Shown: positions 1-8,846, counted from the first letter of the stretch. The stretch: DNA of 48,318 nucleotides from Ureibacillus endophyticus (GCF_003628435.1 NZ_RBZN01000025.1:1-48318); one strand, 5' to 3'. Made by a program: numbers and translations. The notes: generated from the sequence alone by a model not told the origin.

Positions 1-77
1 GAGTAGAAGTTGTTCATATGGATGGAGAAAGTTATCGGATGAAAAATCGTCAACAGCTTTTCGAGGCGGAAATGTAA
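1..77 (+). CDS. istB: IS21-family helper ATPase IstB, C-terminal end (partial)
   Basis: The third forward frame is open from the window edge to TAA at 75-77 and ends in MDGESYRMKNRQQ followed by LFEAEM. I recognise this as the usual tail of IstB, the DnaC-like AAA+ helper that acts with the IstA transposase of IS21-type elements. Everything upstream (ATPase core, IstA) lies outside the window. The short non-coding tail after the stop runs to the element end near 121. Identification rests on about 24 residues, so it is good but not certain. Confidence 0.65.
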   Translation, partial: VEVVHMDGESYRMKNRQQLFEAEM

Positions 78-121
78 AAGGCATCTTAGCGTAAAGTGTA
101 AAAAACTACTTGACGGTTACA
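78..121 (+). mobile_element. Terminal end of IS21-type insertion sequence
   Basis: After the istB stop a short AT-rich tail ends in GACGGTTACA at 121. Read from outside, the element would begin TGTAACCGTC, which fits the TG...CA ends of IS21-type elements. The sigma-54 activator reading frame loses family resemblance exactly at this point. The other end, the second inverted repeat and any target duplication are outside the window, so the boundary is inferred. Confidence 0.6.
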
Positions 122-1297
122 TCTTTCAATTACATTAGAAAGTTCTCTAATATTGCCCGGCCAATTATACTTGTAAAGTTTCTCAAGTGTTTCAGTATCC
201 AGATTAATATTTTTACTATACTTACTATTAAATTGCTCTAAATAATACGAAATTAAAAAAGGGATATCCTCTCTGCGTTTTCGTAATGGTGGAATAACGA
301 TAGGTACTACATTCAATCTATAAAACAAATCTTCTCTAAAATCACCTTGTTTAACCATCATTTCTAAATCTCTATTAGTCGCTGCAATAATTCGAACATC
401 AATTTGTTTTTCTTTTAATCCCCCTACTCTCGTAACTGTTTGATCTTGAATTACTCTTAATAGTTTAACTTGAAGATTTTTTGGAAGCTCTCCTATTTCA
501 TCTAAAAAAATAGTGCCTTTATCAGCGAACTCAAAGTATCCTGCCTTCCCATCTTTATTTGCTCCTGTAAATGCACCCTTTTCATAACCAAAAAGTTCTG
601 ATTCTAGTAACTCTGGGGGTATGGCACCACAATTAATTTTAACAAACGAACCTTTATCACTACGTAAGCTTTCTTCATGAATGATGTTGGCGATGCGGTC
701 TTTGCCAACTCCAGATTCACCCAATAATAAAACTGTACTATCTACATTGGCTATCTGATAGACAGTCTCCAATATTTGGTTCATTTCTTTACTATGACTA
801 ATAAAATTTTTTGTATTTTGTTTCTTCAATTCAAGCAATTCTACATAATATTTTGAAGCAAGCACTTGTGATTCTTGATACTTTTCTCGCAAGGAATTTA
901 ATTCACTAATATCCCTTGAGTTAATGTATATTCTAGATAATTCACCGTTTTCGTCATAAACAGGTACACCAGTACTTAAAATCTGCTTACCCTTGTAAGT
1001 AGTATAAATAACAGTTTCCATTTTTCCAGATTCTAATACCTTTGATGTAGCAGTTGTTTGTTTCTCCATATCAGCAATTGGATACCCAATCACTTCCTCC
1101 AATTTATCATCAAATAATCTCTCAAATGCAGGATTTGCAAATAATACTTTTCCACTTCCATCTGTAACAATCATTACGTCAAATGAATTTTCAAACAGCC
1201 CTTTGTAAACTTTATTTAATTCTTCTAATTCAATTATTCTATCAGTCAGCCGCTTAAGCTCGTCCTCTAGTATATTTTGAACCATTCTTACAAACAC
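86..1297 (-). pseudogene. Sigma-54-dependent activator (PAS + AAA+), C-terminus truncated by IS
   Basis: Enhancer-binding protein that would use ATP to open RNA polymerase-sigma54 promoters. Numbering from 1297: PAS domain about 30-130, AAA+ domain about 165-390 with Walker A GESGVGKD (193-200), the sigma-54-contacting GAFTGA loop (241-246) and a Walker B-type FLDE (264-267). The likely start is ATG at 1285, which has AGGGGG just upstream; 1297 is a GTG without a site. The native sequence stops at Arg392. The last 11 residues (CNRQVVFYTLR) are encoded by the end of the adjacent insertion sequence, so the Fis-type helix-turn-helix is missing. The product may fold but should not bind its enhancer specifically. 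The genes it controlled are not visible. Confidence 0.85.
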
Positions 1298-1570
1298 CCC
1301 CTATACACATGATAATATAATTTCATTTTTCTGAAAATTTATTTTATTTAAAATCACATCATTAACTTTTTTTGAATTTAATGCTTAAAAACTATTATTC
1401 CGTTAAGATCTTAAAAAGTCCTTTATTAATAATCAGAGAATAAAATAAAAATCTAACCATATATGGAAGTAAATGATGATCAGATAGTTGTAGAAATATT
1501 AATAGCTGATACAAAGACCCTACCTATTCAAACAAAGGTATTTCAATAAAGATATAACAGGAAAACAAAA
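1298..1570. other. AT-rich intergenic region
   Basis: Region upstream of the sigma-54 activator. I see no -24/-12 sigma-54 promoter (TGGCAC...TTGC). A 28-codon open frame starting at ATG 1463 has protein-like composition but no ribosome binding site and is probably chance or a remnant. Confidence 0.4.
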
Positions 1571-1602
1571 AAAGAGTAATACAGATTACCTGTTTACTCT
1601 TT
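1571..1602 (-). terminator. Intrinsic terminator of the 1651-2472 gene
   Basis: Arms AAAGAGTAA (1571-1579) and TTACTCTTT (1594-1602) form a hairpin. On the minus strand it is followed by a T-rich run (1564-1572 complement). It lies about 50 bp past the stop of the minus-strand gene. Confidence 0.75.
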
Positions 1603-1650
1603 TATCCGCAGAATTATTTTTGATGATTACTCCAAAAAGTTTTTTATCCT

Positions 1651-2472
1651 TTATATACCACTATCCTTTAAAAAACGGCTACTATCTATTTTCCATGCAT
1701 CTGCTGGGGAAAAACGGAATAAATAAATATCCCCTTTAAAATAATTTTTCTCTGAATTACTTATCCATTCGATTTCAACTGGTATTTGCAGACTTAATTT
1801 ATTTACTACGTCTTCAACAGGCAATGTAGAAATACGTTTCAATTTTATATTTTCTATCGATTCAATATGGTTTTTCCAGTCAATTTGCTGAAGGGACATC
1901 GTTGAGATAATTCGGGGATCCTGTTGCTTAATTCCCGTTACATATGCATTAATTAATTCAAATGGGTCTGCGCTTGTAACATACTCTTCAAGTTTGCCTG
2001 CTGCTTTAAAAATCATTAGGTTATGTGATAAATCCATAGAATTTGTTCTATGGGTCATACTTCCATAAAAATGAATGCAAAAATGACCAGGAAAATCATT
2101 ATCTAATGCACCGGCACCATGCGGCATCCCATGCATTGAAGCTGCAATCCATTGATTGTGATGCATGATAAAAATAGCTCTTCTTTTCCAGCTCCATTTA
2201 TCGCCATAAATCTCTTTCATAATTTTTGTATCTTTCGATGTCATGGGTTGAACGTCCGCATGGCGATTTCCTGCACGTCGCTGCACTTGGAACATTTTCC
2301 CTGTTTCCATATCCATAATTGTAAACTTGCTGTACTTCGGCAAAATCTTATCTACTTCTTCCCAATGGAGCATTTGAATTGGAACGCCCAAACTTTCATC
2401 CTTTGCTAAAACATTGGAACAGTTAATGAACAAGGTAATCATTAAAAGAATGGCTGTTATAACAAATCGCAT
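1651..2472 (-). CDS. Conserved secreted protein of unknown function (HADVQP / GHFCIHF motifs)
   Basis: 273 residues with an N-terminal hydrophobic signal (about 5-23: VITAILLMITLFINCSNVLA) and a predicted cleavage after VLA, so the protein is exported. The mature part has conserved-looking motifs: FTIMDMETGKMFQVQRRAG, HADVQP, SMHGMPHGAGA and PGHFCIHFYGS. I have seen this arrangement in uncharacterised Bacillales and Clostridia proteins but know no function. A Cys between aromatic/His residues after a His-Gly segment loosely recalls YkuD L,D-transpeptidase active sites (HG-C-H). That is speculation and the order does not match well. It is monocistronic with its own terminator. The C-terminal 80 residues have no recognisable domain. 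Confidence 0.75.
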   Translation of the reverse strand: MRFVITAILLMITLFINCSNVLAKDESLGVPIQMLHWEEVDKILPKYSKFTIMDMETGKMFQVQRRAGNRHADVQPMTSKDTKIMKEIYGDKWSWKRRAIFIMHHNQWIAASMHGMPHGAGALDNDFPGHFCIHFYGSMTHRTNSMDLSHNLMIFKAAGKLEEYVTSADPFELINAYVTGIKQQDPRIISTMSLQQIDWKNHIESIENIKLKRISTLPVEDVVNKLSLQIPVEIEWISNSEKNYFKGDIYLFRFSPADAWKIDSSRFLKDSGI

Positions 2473-2668
2473 TTATCCCACCAATTTCATTATTTTTTTA
2501 AAAGCTTTAGCATATAGAAAGTGTTCCTAAAAAGTTTGGATATATTCATCACTCGTAATGATTGATTAAATCATATTTTTACCTCGAGCCTTTTTGCATA
2601 GCTTATTAAAAATGTTCGCAAGTGGAGCAGATAAATAATGGAATTTAAAAAAAATAGAATTTCTAATA

Positions 2669-2706
2669 AAAACGACAAACGCTGTAAATTCAACGTTTGT
2701 CGTTTT
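2669..2706 (-). terminator. Intrinsic terminator of the YdcF-type gene
   Basis: Perfect 13-bp arms AAAACGACAAACG (2669-2681) and CGTTTGTCGTTTT (2694-2706), 22 bp past the minus-strand stop at 2728, with an AT-rich flank. Confidence 0.75.
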
Positions 2707-2727
2707 CTTTTTCGTAAAATATTACAT

Positions 2728-3729
2728 TTACATCCCTCGAAATACTAAAATTGAAAAAATAGTAAACAATATAATAAGGGCTATATGACGCCATTTAAAC
2801 ATTTCGAGTAATCCAATAAACTCCCGTGTAAATGCGTTTGGCACATAGTAAAAGGCAGTTTTTGAGCCGACACCATTTGCTCTTAATTTCGCTCGTTTTG
2901 CATAATAACTAGCTCGTAAAATATGATAGTTATTCGACACAAAAATACCCCGTGCCTTCGCGCCAAACCGTTCTAAAATGATTTTTCTAGAAAATAGCAT
3001 ATTCTCAAATGTTGTTGTCGATTGATCTTCCATGACTACCGCTTGATCAGGAATTTCAGGGTAATGCTCATGAATATAACACTTCATCGCATAGCTTTCC
3101 GCTACTTTCTCGTCACTACCTTGGCCACCAGATGTGATTATTAATGGTTGTCCCTTATATTTTTTATATTGCTGAACGCCCTTTTCAATTCGACTTGCAA
3201 GGAGTGGTGGTACTTGGTCACCAATTAAGCCAGAACCCAGAATAATAATGTATTCCGGTTTATAAAAAATAGGTCGCCAATTATACAGTACTAAGTAAAT
3301 GGCCGTGGCCGAATACATCGTTGTAAAATAAACAAATAAACCAAACACATAAAAAAATCCGGCTTCACTATACTTATTACCGTTATTCGGATGCATCGAG
3401 TAAATATAGTAGACAAGCACAATATTCACTGCAACACCAATCAAACCAATAAATAAATTTGACTTTTTGCGACCTTCCTTTTCCAGTAACACTTTACTAT
3501 TGAAATAGGTTAAAACAGACATCGTCGCCATTACTAGCGGTATGAAGGCAAAAACAAACACATAACCCGTAATGTTGACAACTTGCTCGCTAAAATCTTG
3601 ATTAAAGAATATTTTTTCCGTGTAATAAAGCAATTCTACTAACAAAATAATTGCTAAAAAATAGATATTATTATACCAACGTGGTTCAATGATAAAGAGC
3701 GCAATAACGATGAAGATTAAAAATATCAC
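2728..3729 (-). CDS. YdcF/ElyC-family membrane protein (DUF218)
   Basis: 333 residues. The N-terminal half (about 1-155) has four or five hydrophobic helices. The C-terminal half is a DUF218 domain beginning YIIILGSGLIGDQVPP, with TSGGQGSDE, a TFENMLFSRK segment and NNYHILRA, followed by a last hydrophobic helix at the end (HIALIILFTIFSILVF). Family members (YdcF, SanA, ElyC) are linked to envelope integrity and lipid-linked precursor metabolism. The reaction is not established for this branch. ATG at 3729 is preceded by a GGAGGACC stretch (minus strand). Monocistronic, with its own terminator. Confidence 0.85.
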   Translation of the reverse strand: MIFLIFIVIALFIIEPRWYNNIYFLAIILLVELLYYTEKIFFNQDFSEQVVNITGYVFVFAFIPLVMATMSVLTYFNSKVLLEKEGRKKSNLFIGLIGVAVNIVLVYYIYSMHPNNGNKYSEAGFFYVFGLFVYFTTMYSATAIYLVLYNWRPIFYKPEYIIILGSGLIGDQVPPLLASRIEKGVQQYKKYKGQPLIITSGGQGSDEKVAESYAMKCYIHEHYPEIPDQAVVMEDQSTTTFENMLFSRKIILERFGAKARGIFVSNNYHILRASYYAKRAKLRANGVGSKTAFYYVPNAFTREFIGLLEMFKWRHIALIILFTIFSILVFRGM

Positions 3730-3856
3730 ACAAGGTCCTCCGATTTCACTTCACTTTAATCCATTATTATACAATGCCTATTCCCGCTACACTATCAATT
3801 TATACAAAAAATTCAATTATTGACCCAGATTACTTCGCCTAAAACTGTGACTGCAA

Positions 3857-3890
3857 GGAGTTGTCTGAAAAGTCATTTTGAGACAACTCC
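3857..3890. repeat. 10-bp inverted repeat hairpin
   Basis: Perfect arms GGAGTTGTCT (3857-3866) and AGACAACTCC (3881-3890) around a 14-nt loop. It has no T-run typical of a terminator. It is adjacent to the direct repeats at 3896-3967 and may be an insertion-element relic. Confidence 0.6.
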
Positions 3891-3895
3891 TTTGC

Positions 3896-3967
3896 GACGA
3901 GGATGGTGACAACCACCGCAGGAACATTTTTACTGTGACGAGGATGGTGACAACCACCGCAGGAACA
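3896..3967. repeat. Two direct copies of a 31-bp sequence
   Basis: GACGAGGATGGTGACAACCA plus the next 11 bases occurs at 3896-3926 and identically at 3937-3967, a 41-bp period. No gene covers it. It lies between two strong hairpins, in the convergence-free gap between the YdcF-type gene and degV. Confidence 0.85.
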
Positions 3968-4001
3968 ATAATTCATAAGAGATATTTATCAAGAAAGAAA
4001 A

Positions 4002-4037
4002 GAGGTGTCCAAAAAATTATTACTTTTTGGACACCTC
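4002..4037. repeat. 14-bp perfect inverted repeat hairpin
   Basis: GAGGTGTCCAAAAA (4002-4015) and TTTTTGGACACCTC (4024-4037) pair perfectly with an 8-nt loop. It could terminate transcription weakly in either direction, but no run of T follows the stem. It may also be a relic of a small mobile element, together with the hairpin at 3857. Confidence 0.6.
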
Positions 4038-4237
4038 CATCCATTGAGAAAGCTAATTCGTATCGCAATTGCTAATGATACGAATTTTTTAATAAAAGAT
4101 GTTCCCACCTTGGCAACTGAGCTATCGCTTTACCTATTTATTATCCTCTGTCCTTGTTTCTTTTTTACTTCTACTGTTAGAATTATGGTGTAGATGTTAT
4201 TTTAGTAAAATTGTAATGTGAAACAAAAGGTGGCAAT

Positions 4238-5083
4238 ATGATGATTAAAATTACAGCGGATAGTACATGTGACTTAAGCAAAGAAATAATTGAACAATTT
4301 CAAATTTCTTTAGCTCCATTACACGTGCTAATAGACGATCAAGATTATTTAGATGGTGTGGCAATTCAACCAAAGGATATTTTTGAATTTGTTGGGAATC
4401 AGGGGAAAACTTGTTCAACAGCAGCGATTAATGTATTTGAGTACGAGCAATTTTTTAAACCCTTTGCTGAAAAATATGAGGCAGTCATACATATTAACTT
4501 AAGCCAACATTTGTCTTCTTGCTATCAAAATGCAAAGTTGGCAGCTCAAAGTTTCAAAAACGTTTATGTGATTGATTCATTAAACCTTTCAACGGGAAGT
4601 GGTCACTTAGTCTACGAGGCGGCCATGCTTGCTCAGCAAGGTCTAACGGCTCGCGAAATTATCGCAGAAATTGAACGAATAAAGAGTAATGTTCGGGCAT
4701 CATTTGTTATTGATAAAATGGACTACTTAAAAAAAGGCGGTCGTTGCTCAAGCTTAGAGGCTTTTGGAGCGACACTCTTAAAAATCAAACCATCGATAGA
4801 AGTGAAAGACGGTCAGATGGTTGTTGGAAAAAAATATCGGGGCAATTTTGATAAAGTTTTAGAAAAGTATATAGAAGATCAATTAATGAAACTAGAAGAA
4901 ATTGATCCGAGCCGTGTATTTATCACGCACTCTCATTGTTCCTCTGAAACGGTTCAAAAAGTACGCCAACACCTTGAAAGCTATGAACATTTTGAACAAA
5001 TATTAGAAACGACAGCAGGATGTACAATTTCAGCCCATTGCGGTCCGAATACATTAGGTATTTTATTTAAAACGATGAAGTAA
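4238..5083 (+). CDS. DegV family fatty-acid-binding protein
   Basis: 281 residues with the family N-terminus KITADSTCDLSKEII. The central GKTCSTAAI segment matches the DegV TSxP-type fatty-acid carboxylate-binding loop, and FVIDKMDYLKKGGR and the CHxGPxTLG-like end (HCGPNTLGILF) are standard for the family. Members bind a fatty acid (FakB-type proteins present it to the FakA kinase) and are cytosolic. Start ATG 4238 has AAAGGTGG six bases upstream. No fakA is nearby. A terminator at 5109 closes a single-gene unit. Confidence 0.9.
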   Translation: MMIKITADSTCDLSKEIIEQFQISLAPLHVLIDDQDYLDGVAIQPKDIFEFVGNQGKTCSTAAINVFEYEQFFKPFAEKYEAVIHINLSQHLSSCYQNAKLAAQSFKNVYVIDSLNLSTGSGHLVYEAAMLAQQGLTAREIIAEIERIKSNVRASFVIDKMDYLKKGGRCSSLEAFGATLLKIKPSIEVKDGQMVVGKKYRGNFDKVLEKYIEDQLMKLEEIDPSRVFITHSHCSSETVQKVRQHLESYEHFEQILETTAGCTISAHCGPNTLGILFKTMK

Positions 5084-5108
5084 TTTGAGTTGACCGTCTT
5101 TCCTTCTT

Positions 5109-5149
5109 AAAAGCAGATTCAAGTTGTCATTTCTTGAATCTGCTTTTTT
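5109..5149 (+). terminator. Intrinsic terminator of degV-family gene
   Basis: 15-bp perfect stem AAAAGCAGATTCAAG (5109-5123) / CTTGAATCTGCTTTT (5133-5147) followed by TT. Textbook rho-independent terminator, symmetrical enough to work both ways. Confidence 0.85.
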
Positions 5150-5223
5150 ATTATTGCTGAAGAGCCTTATACTATTGAATATAGCCTTATTAAAACCTTG
5201 TATATCTCTTTACCTAGCTATAG

Positions 5224-6003
5224 CTAACTAAACGTTTTAATCAACTGATTTATTTCCTCTGCCCCCTGAATAATTAAAGGCAAAAACTCATTTTTTAGTT
5301 TTTCTTCCGATGTACGAATTGAATTACTAGATACATTAATTGACGCAATTACTTCACCCTTTTTATTAAAAATTGGGACAGCAATCGATCGAAGGCCAAT
5401 TTCTAATTCGTTGTTTCCATTTGCATACCCATTAAGTCGAATCTCCTCTAATTCTTTTTCAAATTCCTCAAAATCTGTAATCGTATTGTTTGTAAATGCT
5501 ACGATATTTGCCTGTTCCCATATTTCTTTTCTTTTGTCTTCTGGTAACCATGCAGAAATCGCTTTCCCTAGAGAAGTTGCGTAATACGGTAAACGTGAAC
5601 CTACTCTTAAATTTGTCCCAATTATTCGTTCAGCTGCATTTACCCGCACTACATAAACGATTTCTGCCTCATCTAGTACTGCTAAATTTGTCGATTCCTT
5701 CACGACTGAAGAAATTCTCTCTAAGATTGGATGTGCAATATCTGGTAAATTTAATGATTCTAAATAACGAGCAGCCAAATCCAACACTTTTGGCGTCAAT
5801 TCAAATTTGTTGTTATCCGTAATTGTTAAATAGCCTAAATCAACTAACGTCAGTGCAAAACGTCTTACAGTTGCCTTGTTAATATTTGTTTTCTTTTCCA
5901 ATTCAGTAATCGTCATTTGTCTGTCTTGCGAATCAAATGCCATTAATACGGATAAACCTTTTGCAACAGAATTTACAAAATAACTTGAGTTCGTTGTGTC
6001 CAA
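5224..6003 (-). CDS. IclR family transcriptional regulator
   Basis: 259 residues: N-terminal winged helix-turn-helix (about 8-65, MTITELEKKTNINKATVRRF) and C-terminal effector domain (about 75-255) with LRVGSRLPYYATSLGKAI and EIGLRSIAVPIFN. The GSRLPYYATSLG segment is close to that of PcaR/PcaU-type regulators of 3-oxoadipate genes. It is divergent to the CoA-transferase/thiolase operon, 187 bp apart, and is its obvious local regulator. The ligand is unknown, probably a carboxylic acid upstream of the pathway. The start at 6003 has GGAGTG about 7 bases before it on the minus strand. Confidence 0.9.
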   Translation of the reverse strand: MDTTNSSYFVNSVAKGLSVLMAFDSQDRQMTITELEKKTNINKATVRRFALTLVDLGYLTITDNNKFELTPKVLDLAARYLESLNLPDIAHPILERISSVVKESTNLAVLDEAEIVYVVRVNAAERIIGTNLRVGSRLPYYATSLGKAISAWLPEDKRKEIWEQANIVAFTNNTITDFEEFEKELEEIRLNGYANGNNELEIGLRSIAVPIFNKKGEVIASINVSSNSIRTSEEKLKNEFLPLIIQGAEEINQLIKTFS

Positions 6004-6112
6004 CTGTTTTCACTCCTTCAAATTCAATATTAATCCATTCAAATTAATTTTTACTAAAAAGCAGTTGATTATTTTCTGAAAAATCATATAATTGAAGAAA
6101 CGTTACTTTATC

Positions 6113-6136
6113 CGTACTAATGTACGTATACCGTAC
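6113..6136. promoter_or_regulatory. Overlapping CGTAC palindromes, candidate IclR operator
   Basis: CGTAC (6113-6117), GTACG (6122-6126) and CGTAC (6132-6136) form two overlapping dyads with 4- and 5-bp spacers. They sit in the divergent gap between the IclR gene and the CoA-transferase operon. A weak promoter (TTGAAG 6092, TACTAA 6115) would overlap the site. Assignment is by position and symmetry only. Confidence 0.45.
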
Positions 6137-6190
6137 AACTTTATTTTATCTCATTTTAATAAAATTTAATAGATATATAGGGGGTTAATT

Positions 6191-6847
6191 ATGTCAAAAG
6201 TTGTCTCAATCGAAGAAGCACTTACTCATATTAAAGATGGTGACACAATTGCAGTAGGTGGATTTGGTTTAGTAGGTTGCCCAATTAAACTAGTTGATGG
6301 TCTTAGTGAGAGACCTGTTTCAAGATTAACGATTATTAGCAACAACTTAGGTGAACCAGGTGGTCTAGGATTAGGAAAAATTCTACATCAAAACAAAATT
6401 TCCAAAGCCATCGGATCATTTTTCACGAGCAATATTGACGCTGTTAAATATGCAAATGAAGGCAAATTAGAAGTCGAGCTAGTGCCTCAAGGGACATTGG
6501 CTGAAAGATTGCGTGCTGGTGGTGCAGGGATTGGCGGTTTCTTCACTAAAACTGCAGCTGGTACATTATTAGCTAAAGGAAAGGAATCTAGAATAATTGA
6601 AGGTGAAGAATATATTTTTGAATCTCCATTAATACCTGACGTAGCATTAATAAAAGCTAAAAAGGCAGATACGTATGGAAACTTAATTTTTTCAAAAACA
6701 GCTCGAAACTTTAATCCGGATATGGCAAAGGCTGCAAAAATTACAATTGTGGAAGCGGAAGAAATTGTTGAAGTTGGTCAACTGAATCCAGAGGAAATTG
6801 TAGTACCTCACCTTTTTGTCAATTATGTAGTGAACGGAGGCAATTAA
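6191..6847 (+). CDS. 3-oxoacid CoA-transferase subunit A
   Basis: 218 residues, full length for the alpha subunit of a family I CoA-transferase (ScoA/AtoD/PcaI). It shows the GGFGLVGCP loop, the CoA-binding VPQGTLAERLRAGGAGI segment and the KTARNFNP motif. With subunit B it moves CoA from a donor such as succinyl-CoA to a 3-oxo acid (acetoacetate or 3-oxoadipate). RBS GGGGG lies seven bases before ATG 6191. The stop codon directly abuts the start of subunit B. The IclR neighbour suggests 3-oxoadipate or a similar acid, but the genes for aromatic-ring cleavage are absent here. Confidence 0.9.
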   Translation: MSKVVSIEEALTHIKDGDTIAVGGFGLVGCPIKLVDGLSERPVSRLTIISNNLGEPGGLGLGKILHQNKISKAIGSFFTSNIDAVKYANEGKLEVELVPQGTLAERLRAGGAGIGGFFTKTAAGTLLAKGKESRIIEGEEYIFESPLIPDVALIKAKKADTYGNLIFSKTARNFNPDMAKAAKITIVEAEEIVEVGQLNPEEIVVPHLFVNYVVNGGN

Positions 6848-7504
6848 ATGGGACTTAAAGAAAAAATCGCCATGCGTGCGGCTCAAGAAATCAATGATGG
6901 AGATATTGTTAACTTAGGTATTGGTATTCCTACACTGGTAGCTGACTACATCCCTAAAAATAAATCGGTTTTCTTACATACGGAGAACGGATTGTTAGGC
7001 GTTGGTCCTACCCCACTCCCAGAAGAAATCGATCCCGAAATTATTAACGCAGGGAAATTACCTGTAACCGCGTTAATTGGAGCATCATACTTTTCTTCAT
7101 CGGAATCATTTGGTATGATTCGTGGCGGCCATATAGATGTCGCTATTCTTGGTGCTCTACAAGTGGCAGAAAATGGAGATATTGCAAACTGGGCTATTCC
7201 AGGAGAAAATATTTTAGGCGTTGGTGGTGCGATGGATCTTGTAGCTGGTGCAAAAAAAGTAATTGTCACAACTCAGCATTGTACTAAAAATGGAGAACCT
7301 AAAATTCTACCTAGTTGTAACTATCCAATTACTGCTAAAGGTGTCGTAAAACTACTCATTACTGAGTACGCTGTGTTCAAATTTGAAAACAATCAAATGA
7401 TATTAGAAGAAATTTTGGATGACACAATGACGCTTCAACAAATAAAAGCCATTACACCTGCTAATTATACAATCTCTCAATCTTTAAAAATGTTGCAAAA
7501 GTAA
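6848..7504 (+). CDS. 3-oxoacid CoA-transferase subunit B
   Basis: 218 residues, beta subunit of the same enzyme. NLGIGIPTLV is the CoA-binding start. Glu46 in TENGLLGVGP is the expected catalytic glutamate that forms the enzyme-CoA thioester, and GGHIDVAILGALQV and GAMDLVAGAKKV are typical. AACGGAGG in the end of subunit A serves as its RBS. The two genes are translationally coupled (stop and start adjacent). Confidence 0.92.
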   Translation: MGLKEKIAMRAAQEINDGDIVNLGIGIPTLVADYIPKNKSVFLHTENGLLGVGPTPLPEEIDPEIINAGKLPVTALIGASYFSSSESFGMIRGGHIDVAILGALQVAENGDIANWAIPGENILGVGGAMDLVAGAKKVIVTTQHCTKNGEPKILPSCNYPITAKGVVKLLITEYAVFKFENNQMILEEILDDTMTLQQIKAITPANYTISQSLKMLQK

Positions 7505-7515
7505 AGGAGAAAATT

Positions 7516-8703
7516 ATGACACACGAATATGTAATTGTTGCTGCTAAACGAACAGCTATTGGACGCTTTGGAGGTACATTGAAAGACTTCAATTCAGGTG
7601 ATTTAGCTTCAATCGTTATTAAAGATGTGTTAGCAGAAACGAATTTAGATGGAAATTTAATCAATGAGGTCATCTTAGGTGAAGTAAGGCAATCTACGGA
7701 ATCGTCAAATGTTGCCAGAGTTGCTAGTTTAAGAGCTGGTTTACCGGTAACTACAAGTGCCTATACGGTTAATCGCCTCTGTGCTTCAGGAATTCAAGCA
7801 ATCGTTTCAGCCGTTCAACATTTAGCATTCAATCCAGACGAAGTGGTCATTGCTGGTGGGACAGAAAATATGAGCCGTGCCCCTATTTATCTTAGAAATG
7901 CTCGTCACGGAGAAGGCAATCCTTATATAGTAGATTCAAATTTAGAAAATGGCCAGCAACCTATTGAAATATACGGCGATAAGTTAGGTATGGGCATTAC
8001 AGCAGAAAATGTAGCGGAAAAATATGGTGTAAGCCGCGCAGATCAAGATAAATTTGCACTAGAAAGTCAGTTGCGTGCAAAACGTGCATGGGATGCGAAC
8101 CGCTTTGACACTCAAATTACTCCTGTAGAAATTAAAAGCAAAAAATCTTCTACCATTTTTAACAAAGATGAGCATATGCGCGAAACAACGCTCGAACAAT
8201 TAAATAGTTTAAAGCCAGTATTTAAAAAAGATGGTACGGTCACTGCTGGTAACGCATGCGGTAGAAATGATGGTGCAAGCGCATTAATCATTATGACAAG
8301 AGAAAAAGCTCATGAACTCGGGATAAAACCACTTGCTAAGATTCATAGCTGGGCTGTTTCTGCCATTGAACCTGAATATATGGGCGTTGGGCCTATTTCA
8401 GCGATCAAAAAATTAATAGCACAAACAAAACTACAATTAAATGATTTTGATTTAATAGAATTAAATGAAGCATTCGCCTCTCAATCACTAGCGGTTATTC
8501 GCGAATTAAATTTAGATATTGAAAAAGTGAATGTTAACGGTGGTGCCATTGCACTTGGGCACCCTTTAGGAGCAACAGGTGCAATTATTGTGACAAAGCT
8601 AGTTCACGAAATGATCGCTAGGCAGTCACATTTCGGTTTAGCTACATTATGTATTGGTGGCGGTCAAGGGATGGCCATCGCCTTAGAATCAGTTTCAAAC
8701 TGA
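7516..8703 (+). CDS. Thiolase (acetyl-CoA acyltransferase)
   Basis: 395 residues, full-length thiolase. Catalytic residues are visible: Cys89 in NRLCASG, His349 in [15 protein letters not shown] and Cys379 in [10 protein letters not shown]. It splits or forms 3-oxoacyl-CoA with CoA/acetyl-CoA and completes the operon: the CoA-transferase activates a 3-oxo acid and the thiolase cleaves it to acetyl-CoA plus a shorter acyl-CoA. Chain specificity (acetoacetyl-CoA versus 3-oxoadipyl-CoA) cannot be read from sequence here. AAAGGAG six bases before ATG 7516, 11 bp after subunit B. Confidence 0.93.
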   Translation: MTHEYVIVAAKRTAIGRFGGTLKDFNSGDLASIVIKDVLAETNLDGNLINEVILGEVRQSTESSNVARVASLRAGLPVTTSAYTVNRLCASGIQAIVSAVQHLAFNPDEVVIAGGTENMSRAPIYLRNARHGEGNPYIVDSNLENGQQPIEIYGDKLGMGITAENVAEKYGVSRADQDKFALESQLRAKRAWDANRFDTQITPVEIKSKKSSTIFNKDEHMRETTLEQLNSLKPVFKKDGTVTAGNACGRNDGASALIIMTREKAHELGIKPLAKIHSWAVSAIEPEYMGVGPISAIKKLIAQTKLQLNDFDLIELNEAFASQSLAVIRELNLDIEKVNVNGGAIALGHPLGATGAIIVTKLVHEMIARQSHFGLATLCIGGGQGMAIALESVSN

Positions 8704-8763
8704 TGAATTGTGTGAAGTATAGGAAAATAGCGATTGTTACTGATTACATCGCTCAATAGTTTG

Positions 8764-8846
8764 TTAGTTTCCATATAACTTAAAAGAGTTATATTTTTAT
8801 AGAGTAAAAAATAAGACTTTAACTATTTATCAATTATGGAAACTAA
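8764..8846. repeat. 12-bp inverted repeat with 59-bp spacer
   Basis: TTAGTTTCCATA (8764-8775) and TATGGAAACTAA (8835-8846) are exact complements. The spacer holds a smaller dyad (AACT...AGTT, about 8778-8791). It lies 60 bp after the thiolase gene, with no coding sequence. Could be a long stem in the operon 3' region or a relic. Confidence 0.6.

Noticed and set aside
1463-1549. 28-codon frame MEVNDDQIVVEILIADTK onward
   Set aside because: Protein-like composition but no ribosome binding site, and too short to support.
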